DNA of 10,109 nt from Patescibacteria group bacterium (GTDB lineage: Bacteria; Patescibacteria; ABY1; JAGPKW01): NCBI GenBank assembly GCA_021735565.1, contig JAIPGT010000015.1, positions 1-10,109 on the forward strand, in the 5' to 3' direction. The notes under the pieces were generated by a model. It did no database searches, was not told the DNA's origin, and was given only the letters and a program-made list of their open reading frames with translations. This document shows, piece by piece, positions 5,508-10,109 of this stretch (positions are counted from its first letter, which is position 1; each line of letters starts with the position of its first letter). The translations under genes were made by a program, and so were the position numbers.

Positions 5508-6392
5508 ATGCCTAAAAACCATATTATAACTAAGGCAATCATACCCGTAGGTGGGCTTGGAACTAGATTCCTCCCAGTTACAAAAGCACAACCAAAAGAA
5601 ATGCTACCTATAATAGATAAACCAGTTATACAATATATAGTTGAAGAGGCTGTAAAATCAGGAATAAAAGATATAATATTAGTAACGAACTATAATAAAA
5701 GAGCTATAGAAGATCATTTTTCTCCAAATCCAGATTTAATGAATAATTTGAAGGAAAGAAATAAAACAAAAAAACTCAAGGAAATAGAAAAAATAACGAA
5801 ACTCGCTAATTTTATATATGTTAGACAAGATGGTCCTTATGGAACAGGGACTCCAATATTAAATGCAGAACATTTAATTGGGAATGAACCTTTTGCTGTT
5901 TTATATGGAGATGATTTATTTTTATCAAAAAAACCCAGATTAAAACAATTAATGGACGTTTATTATAAATATAAATCCCCAGTTCTTACTGCTTATGAAG
6001 TAGAAGATGAGGGCACAGAAAAATACGGTATTATAGAAGGAGATACTCAAAAAGATGGAGTTATAAAAGTAAACAAAATTTTAGAAAAACCAGGTCCTAA
6101 AAAAACTCAATCCAGAATAGCATCTCTTGGAGGGTATATTTTAACACCAGAAATATTTCAAATACTTAAAAAAACTCCTATAAATAAAAAATCAAATGAG
6201 CTTTTTTTAACGGATGCTATATATGAATATATGAATAAAAAAAATGTATATGCTTGTAAAATAGAAGGAGAATATTTTGATACAGGAAGTCCACTAGAAT
6301 GGTTAAAAACAAATCTAGCATTCGCAAAAAATAAAGACGGAATGAAAAGAGATTTCAAAAAAATAGTAAATGAAGTAATGAACATGAAATAA
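5508..6392 (+). CDS. galU: UTP-glucose-1-phosphate uridylyltransferase family nucleotidyltransferase
   Basis: 294 residues, usual length for bacterial GalU. Makes UDP-glucose and pyrophosphate from UTP and glucose-1-phosphate in the cytoplasm, feeding glycan and envelope synthesis. Seen: nucleotide loop GGLGTRFLP (15-23), TKAQPKEMLP with Lys26 and Lys30, PVIQYIVEEAV (39-49), GDD (134-136) for the metal, EKPGP, GGYILTPEIF, LTDAI, and near the end FDTGSPLEWLKTN. Odd: where most GalU proteins have Q-x-x-x-LGLGHA, this one has RQDGPYGTGTP (106-116), so a base- or sugar-contact loop differs. It may be a CPR variant or have a shifted substrate (for example dTTP or another sugar-1-phosphate). The start is preceded by AAATAAAATTA, no Shine-Dalgarno site. 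It is alone after its promoter and ends at a terminator shared with murI. Confidence 0.88.
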   Translation: MPKNHIITKAIIPVGGLGTRFLPVTKAQPKEMLPIIDKPVIQYIVEEAVKSGIKDIILVTNYNKRAIEDHFSPNPDLMNNLKERNKTKKLKEIEKITKLANFIYVRQDGPYGTGTPILNAEHLIGNEPFAVLYGDDLFLSKKPRLKQLMDVYYKYKSPVLTAYEVEDEGTEKYGIIEGDTQKDGVIKVNKILEKPGPKKTQSRIASLGGYILTPEIFQILKKTPINKKSNELFLTDAIYEYMNKKNVYACKIEGEYFDTGSPLEWLKTNLAFAKNKDGMKRDFKKIVNEVMNMK

Positions 6393-6419
6393 AAAATGAG
6401 CCTCTAAGGGCTCTTTTTT
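6391..6419. terminator. Bidirectional terminator between galU and murI
   Basis: Stem GAGCC(T) (6398-6403) with (G)GGCTC (6408-6413), loop CTAA, flanked by an A run (6391-6396) and a T run (6414-6419). It serves both converging genes. The A run includes part of the galU stop codon and the T run overlaps the murI stop (6418-6420), so the 25-bp intergenic space is nearly all terminator. Confidence 0.9.
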
Positions 6420-7227
6420 AATACTTTTCAATATCTATATTTTTAACAGATTTTATATCATTTAAGAATAAACTACTTATTTCAATAAAATTTTGAGCAT
6501 TATCACTTGTAAAGTAGGAATATTTAGGTTTTTTATTACTAATATTTAATAAATCTAAAGTTTCAAGATCAAATCTTAATTTTTTAGCAATTTCAAATCC
6601 GGAATTTATAATATTAGTATTTTTACCAAAATATTCAGTAAAATAATTAAAAAGGATAGGATAATGAGTACATCCAAGCATTAAAGTATCTATAGATTTA
6701 CCATCAAAAAATTTTAAATATTCGGAAATTACTTCTTTTATTATTTTTTTATTAGAAAAACCTTCTTCAACAATAGGGACAAGTAATGGACAGGCTTTTT
6801 GATAAACTTCTATATTATTATTTATACTTTTTATATAATTTAAATAAGAATTACTTTTTATTGTAGCGTTAGTTGCTATAACTCCTACTTTATTATTTTT
6901 TGTTTTAGAAACACAAGCAAGTGCTCCCGTTTCTAGGACTCCATATATCGGTATATTTTTTATTTTTTTTCTTAAAAAAGAAAGAGCATAAGAAGATGCT
7001 GTATTACATGCAATAAGTATAACTTTTATATTTTTAGATAATAAAAAATTAGCATCTTGCAAAGAATATTTTTTTATTAATTCACTAGATTTGTTTCCAT
7101 AAGGAGCTCTAGCATTATCACCAAAATATATAATATTTTCATTCGGCATTTCTTTTATAATTTCAGACATAACAGTAAGCCCGCCAAATCCTGAATCAAA
7201 GATACCAATAGCTTTTTTATTATTCAT
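6418..7227 (-). CDS. murI: Glutamate racemase
   Basis: 269 residues, full length for MurI. Interconverts L- and D-glutamate without cofactor, supplying D-Glu for the peptidoglycan stem peptide. Seen: FDSGFGGLTV (10-19) with Asp11 and Ser12, YFGDNARAPYG (34-44), ACNTAS with catalytic Cys74, and GCTHYP with the second catalytic Cys186 and His188. Both cysteines are present, so it should be active. The start codon lies only a few bases beyond a good -10 box, suggesting a leaderless or nearly leaderless mRNA. It diverges from pyk and converges on galU. Presence of murI implies that this organism makes its own D-glutamate for a wall. Confidence 0.95.
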   Translation of the reverse strand: MNNKKAIGIFDSGFGGLTVMSEIIKEMPNENIIYFGDNARAPYGNKSSELIKKYSLQDANFLLSKNIKVILIACNTASSYALSFLRKKIKNIPIYGVLETGALACVSKTKNNKVGVIATNATIKSNSYLNYIKSINNNIEVYQKACPLLVPIVEEGFSNKKIIKEVISEYLKFFDGKSIDTLMLGCTHYPILFNYFTEYFGKNTNIINSGFEIAKKLRFDLETLDLLNISNKKPKYSYFTSDNAQNFIEISSLFLNDIKSVKNIDIEKY

Positions 7228-7233
7228 TTATTT

Positions 7234-7262
7234 ATATTATAAATATGATTTAATTATAACAA
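7234..7262 (-). promoter_or_regulatory. murI promoter, nearly leaderless
   Basis: Reading the minus strand: TTGTTA (7262-7257), 17-bp spacer, TAATAT (7239-7234); a TATAAT (7241-7236) overlaps at 15-bp spacing. Either -10 puts the transcription start within about two bases of the ATG at 7227, leaving no space for a ribosome binding site. Confidence 0.45.
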
Positions 7263-7299
7263 CTTTAATAAAAACACGCCACGACATGTTTTTGTATGT

Positions 7300-7328
7300 T
7301 TGCTGTTTATACAAAATCATTATATAAT
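7300..7328 (+). promoter_or_regulatory. pyk promoter
   Basis: -10 TATAAT (7323-7328) is perfect, with TTGCTG (7300-7305) 17 bp upstream, which keeps only the TTG of the -35 consensus. Predicted start about 7335, leader about 20 bases. Just upstream is a weak hairpin (AAAAACACG 7270-7278 with CATGTTTTT 7285-7293, one mismatch). Confidence 0.5.
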
Positions 7329-7354
7329 AAGCCAAGAATTCTAATAAAAAAGAT

Positions 7355-8758
7355 ATGAGAAAAACAAAAATAATAGCTACAATAGGCCCAAAAACAGACA
7401 CTGAAGAAATGATGGAAAAATTAATTAAAAATGGAGTTGATGTTTTTAGATTTAATATGAAACACGGTAATGTAGATTGGCATAAAGAAAGAATCCAAAG
7501 AGCTAGAAATATTGCTAAAAAATTAAATGAAACAATAGGAATTTTTATAGATTTACAAGGTCCTGAAATTAGAATAGAAACAAAAAACGAAGAATGTTTA
7601 TGTATTAGAAAAGGTGCAGAATTTTTATTATCAGATAAATTTTATGAGCATATTCCTACAGTAAAAGTAAGTGATCCAATTATTTTTAAATCTTTAGAAG
7701 TAGGAGATCAAGTTTTAATTGATGATGGTTTTCAAGAATTTAAAATAATAGAAAAAAATAGTAAAGGATTAATATTAAAATCCAGAGAAAATTATGTAAT
7801 AGAACATAGAAAAGGGCTAAATTTACCTGGTAAAAAAATAAAGCTACCTTCTTTAATAGATGATGATTATGAAAAGTTAAAAATGGCCAAAGAAGTTAAT
7901 GTGGATTTTGTTGCACTTTCTTTTTGTAGAAATAAAGAAGATATTGATATATTAAAAAAAGAAATAAAGAAATTAGGGCTAGAATTAGGTATAATAGCAA
8001 AAATAGAAAATAAAGAATCCCTTGAAAATATAGATGAAATTATAGAAAATGTTGATTCTATAATGATAGCAAGGGGAGATTTGGGAATAGAAAATCCAAT
8101 AGAAGAAATAGCATATATACAAAAGCAAATAATAGAAAAATGCAGAGAGAAAAACGTTTCCGTTATAGTGGCAACACAAATGCTTCAATCTATGGTGAAA
8201 AATTCTAGACCAACAAGAGCAGAAGCTACGGATGTAGCTAATGCAGTTTTTAATGAAACTGATGCTATAATGCTTTCTGGGGAAACCGCAATGGGGGATC
8301 ATCCTATAAGGGCTGTACAAACTATGAATAAGATTGTTGTATTTAATGAAGATAAAAAAGAAAAACATTTTAGAAATAAAATTTCTTTTGATAACCATAC
8401 TGAATTAATTGTAGAAACAACAGCAAATATATTGAATTCTGATAGAAATAATAAAATTGATAAAGTAATAATATTAACGGATAGTGGTTATACAGCAAGA
8501 GCTATTTCAAGTCATAGGTTACAAACTGAAATAATAGCTATAACAAAAAATGAATTAACAAGAAATATGCTTAAATTATCTTTTGGTATAGTTAGTTATT
8601 TTATAGATTATGAAAACAAAAAAAATAAAATAAGTCATTTAATTAATGAACTAAAAAAAGCTAAAATAATAGAGAAAGGTAATTCAATATTACTTATTAG
8701 TGGTAGTAAATTAGATATTAAAAATGTAGAAAATTCTATAAAAATTTTAAATATATAA
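7355..8758 (+). CDS. pyk: Pyruvate kinase
   Basis: 467 residues, complete. Last step of glycolysis: phosphoenolpyruvate + ADP to pyruvate + ATP. Seen: N-terminal barrel start KTKIIATIGP (3-12), RFNMKHG (32-38), DLQGPEIR (66-73), B domain to about 160 ending GLNLPG, catalytic Lys216 in AKIENKES (215-222), ARGDLG (239-244) with metal-binding Asp242, ATQMLQSM (273-280), RPTRAEATDVANAV, MLSGETAMGDHP, and a C-terminal domain from about 350. Odd: the conserved NFSHG is NMKHG, so the Ser that helps bind K+ in muscle enzyme (rabbit Ser77) is Lys36, and the following Asp-Thr ligand pair is Asp66-Leu67. Glu71 sits where K+-dependent enzymes have Glu. Start after AATAAAAAAGAT, no clear Shine-Dalgarno site. 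Ends 4 bp from the converging response regulator. Confidence 0.94.
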   Translation: MRKTKIIATIGPKTDTEEMMEKLIKNGVDVFRFNMKHGNVDWHKERIQRARNIAKKLNETIGIFIDLQGPEIRIETKNEECLCIRKGAEFLLSDKFYEHIPTVKVSDPIIFKSLEVGDQVLIDDGFQEFKIIEKNSKGLILKSRENYVIEHRKGLNLPGKKIKLPSLIDDDYEKLKMAKEVNVDFVALSFCRNKEDIDILKKEIKKLGLELGIIAKIENKESLENIDEIIENVDSIMIARGDLGIENPIEEIAYIQKQIIEKCREKNVSVIVATQMLQSMVKNSRPTRAEATDVANAVFNETDAIMLSGETAMGDHPIRAVQTMNKIVVFNEDKKEKHFRNKISFDNHTELIVETTANILNSDRNNKIDKVIILTDSGYTARAISSHRLQTEIIAITKNELTRNMLKLSFGIVSYFIDYENKKNKISHLINELKKAKIIEKGNSILLISGSKLDIKNVENSIKILNI

Positions 8759-8762
8759 TTTA

Positions 8763-9437
8763 TTAAAATGTATCACCTATATAATAACCAACCCCTCTTT
8801 TATTTTTAATAAAACTCTTTCCAGTTTCTTCTTTTAATTTATTTTTTATTTTACTTATATAAACTTCAACAATATTAGAAAAAGGATCAAGATTCATATC
8901 CCATATTTTTTCAATTAATAAATCTTTTGATATAACAATATCTTTATTAATTACTAAAAAATATAATATAGAAAATTCCTTTTTTGTAAGATTAATTTTT
9001 TTAGTTAAATAAAAAAGTTGCTTAGAATTATTATTTAAAGTCATTTCATCATATTTTATTACTTTATTTAAAAAAATTTTAGGCCTTCTAGATAAAACAT
9101 TTATTTTTTCAATAAGTTCAGAATTAGAGAAAGGCTTTTTTATATATTCATCTCCACCAATTCTTAAACAATCTAATTTATCTGATAAATCATTTTTTAT
9201 AGTTAAGAACATTATGTAAGAATTTATATTAATACTTCTTAAATCTCTACATATTTCATATCCATTTTTGCAGGGAAGGTTATAATCTAATATAATTAAA
9301 TCATATATATTCAAGCGAGCTTTTTCGTAAGCATTTTGACCATTTATACAAGTATCAACAGCATGGCCTTCTTTCTTAAGTATGGCGGAGACGAAATTTA
9401 ATATCTCCTGATTATCTTCTACACATAAAATTTTCAT
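8763..9437 (-). CDS. OmpR/PhoB-type response regulator
   Basis: 224 residues. Receiver domain (1-115): acidic pocket Glu7-Asp8, phosphoacceptor Asp51 in LILDYNLP-like context, Thr79, and Lys101 before Pro102 (YIKKPF). Winged-helix DNA-binding domain (about 125-222) with LTKKEFSILYFL (150-161), recognition helix about 187-202 (SNIVEVYISKIKNKL) and the wing motif KRGVGYYI. All phosphotransfer residues are present, so it should be phosphorylated by a histidine kinase and regulate promoters, but no kinase is in the window, making it an orphan here. A weak minus-strand promoter (TATAAT, 9479-9474) lies about 36 bp upstream. Its target genes cannot be read from the sequence. Confidence 0.92.
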   Translation of the reverse strand: MKILCVEDNQEILNFVSAILKKEGHAVDTCINGQNAYEKARLNIYDLIILDYNLPCKNGYEICRDLRSININSYIMFLTIKNDLSDKLDCLRIGGDEYIKKPFSNSELIEKINVLSRRPKIFLNKVIKYDEMTLNNNSKQLFYLTKKINLTKKEFSILYFLVINKDIVISKDLLIEKIWDMNLDPFSNIVEVYISKIKNKLKEETGKSFIKNKRGVGYYIGDTF

Positions 9438-9548
9438 TTTATAATATTATTAATTAATTAAATAATCATATATATTATATAAAATAAAAAACTATATAAA
9501 AAATAAATTTTTCCTAAAAAACAGCTAAATTTTTAAAACAATAAACAA

Positions 9549-9743
9549 ATGAAATTTAATAAAAATACTAAACTTGGTGAAATTATTAAAAGTTCAAAAG
9601 GTAATGAAGTTTTACACAGGAACGGTGTTCCTTGTGTTACATGTCCAATGGCACAATTTGAATTGGAAACTTTAGAAATAGGTCAAATTTGTGAAATGTA
9701 TGGATTAGATTTAGAAAAAATATTAAAAGAATTAAATGAATAA
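9549..9743 (+). CDS. DUF1858-domain small protein
   Basis: 64 residues. The whole protein matches the DUF1858 pattern (PF08984): TKLGEIIKSSKG at the N-terminus, HRNGVPCVTCPMAQ with Cys29 and Cys32 in a C-x-x-C motif, then LETLEIGQICEMYGLDLEKILKELNE. DUF1858 occurs alone or at the front of ScdA-like and hybrid-cluster-related proteins; the cysteines suggest redox or metal/cluster chemistry, but the role is not established. Its last eight bases (9736-9743) overlap the start of truB (ATGAATAA), so the two are probably translated together. The start is preceded by AAACAATAAACAA, no Shine-Dalgarno site. Confidence 0.85.
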   Translation: MKFNKNTKLGEIIKSSKGNEVLHRNGVPCVTCPMAQFELETLEIGQICEMYGLDLEKILKELNE

Positions 9744-10109
9744 AAAAATAAACTGTAGTGATCAGCGATCGCTGATCAGTACAAATCAACGATCTTTGAC
9801 CAAGCGATCTCTGATCAGTACAAAGCAAAAATTGTTGACCACAAAATTAACGGACAATGAAGAAAATATTTTATTAGTTAATAAACCAAAAGGAATTACG
9901 TCTTTTGATGTTATAAGAATATTAAGAAAAGAATTAGGAATAAGGAAAATGGGGCATTCAGGAACTCTAGATCCAATGGCAACAGGCCTTATTTTAATTG
10001 GTGTAAATAAAGGAACTAAAAAATTAAAAGATTTGATAGGACTTGATAAAATTTATGAAGCTGAGATTACTTTTGGGAAAAAGACTGATAGTTATGATTT
10101 AGATGGAAA
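9736..10109 (+). CDS. truB: tRNA pseudouridine-55 synthase, 5' part (runs off the window)
   Basis: First 124 codons. TruB converts U55 of the T-loop in tRNA to pseudouridine and acts as a tRNA chaperone. Seen: NILLVNKPKGITSFDVI (44-60), GHSGTLDPMATG (73-84) with catalytic Asp79, then KIYEAEITFGKKTDSYDLDG. Asp79 compares with Asp48 in E. coli, so the N-terminus is about 31 residues longer. That front is a basic Ser/Leu/Arg-rich repeat (QRSLISTN, QRSLTK, RSLISTK, QKLLTTK) encoded by the palindromic DNA at 9759-9845. I chose ATG 9736 because the frame is open without a stop back to it and it overlaps the DUF1858 stop by eight bases. Later starts are possible (TTG 9832 or 9835); no ATG closer to the domain is in frame before Met72. 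If a later start is used the repeat is a spacer rather than protein. Confidence 0.88.
   Translation, partial: MNKKINCSDQRSLISTNQRSLTKRSLISTKQKLLTTKLTDNEENILLVNKPKGITSFDVIRILRKELGIRKMGHSGTLDPMATGLILIGVNKGTKKLKDLIGLDKIYEAEITFGKKTDSYDLDG
9759..9845 (+). repeat. GATC-rich palindromic repeat inside the truB front
   Basis: A perfect 20-bp palindrome (9759-9778, core GCGATCGC) overlaps the first of two 39-bp tandem units (9765-9803 and 9804-9842). The first 21 bases of each unit (9765-9785 and 9804-9824) differ at one position; the second halves are more diverged, around TTTGACCA and TGTTGACCA. The stretch has five GATC sites within about 55 bp (9760, 9767, 9774, 9791 and 9813 fall in it) and is visibly richer in G+C than its surroundings. 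The reading frame stays open through it, and the minus strand is also open and also spells QRSL repeatedly, a consequence of the palindromy. Confidence 0.8.

Noticed and set aside
7985..8398. Minus-strand 137-codon open frame inside pyk
   Set aside because: Ile/Phe/Tyr-rich translation typical of an A+T-rich antisense shadow; pyk is a clear gene.
9637..9828. Minus-strand 63-codon open frame with QRSL repeats
   Set aside because: It arises because the repeat DNA is palindromic; it overlaps DUF1858 and truB, both recognisable on the plus strand.
9857..9859. ATG just before the TruB domain as its start codon
   Set aside because: It is in another frame and meets TAG six codons later; the TruB frame continues upstream to ATG 9736.
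1..10109. Alternative genetic code with TGA as glycine
   Set aside because: No in-frame TGA in any of the eight complete genes or the truB part despite many glycine codons; all stops are TAA.

Overview
The window is very A+T-rich and looks like a chromosomal piece of a Patescibacteria (Candidate Phyla Radiation) bacterium. Three things point there: a TrbC/VirB2-like pilin of the PF18895 type, an envelope-anchored SpoIID-domain protein carrying two copies of a ~55-residue repeat that I associate with CPR surface proteins, and a long-loop NDK of the CPR/archaeal-like form. This placement is by family resemblance; there is no rRNA or marker set here. All eight complete genes stop with TAA and none contains an in-frame TGA, which argues against the TGA=Gly code of Gracilibacteria/Absconditabacteria. 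None of the nine starts has a convincing Shine-Dalgarno sequence.

Layout. 56-550 is a secreted pilin-like protein, followed at 551-807 by three tandem GC-rich terminator-like hairpins. 808-1323 is ndk with its own terminator. 1324-3063 is a 1.74-kb stretch with no plausible gene. It opens with a good sigma70-type promoter (TTTACA-17-TATACT), then holds hairpins, related repeat units and three stem-loops with compensatory changes. I read it as a candidate large structured non-coding RNA. 3064-5259 is the SpoIID-domain protein, ended by a hairpin of the same family as those behind the pilin gene. 5508-6392 galU and 6418-7227 murI (minus) converge on one bidirectional terminator. murI and 7355-8758 pyk diverge from a 127-bp promoter region. 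pyk converges, with a 4-bp gap, on an OmpR-type response regulator (8763-9437, minus). 9549-9743 is a small DUF1858 protein whose end overlaps the start of truB, which runs off the window. TruB carries an N-terminal extension encoded by GATC-rich palindromic repeats.

The genes do not form one operon. By theme, murI (D-glutamate), galU (UDP-glucose) and the SpoIID protein belong to envelope building, the pilin to the surface, and ndk and pyk to nucleotide and energy metabolism. The two places most worth attention are the gene-free region 1480-2975 and the repeat-coded front of truB.
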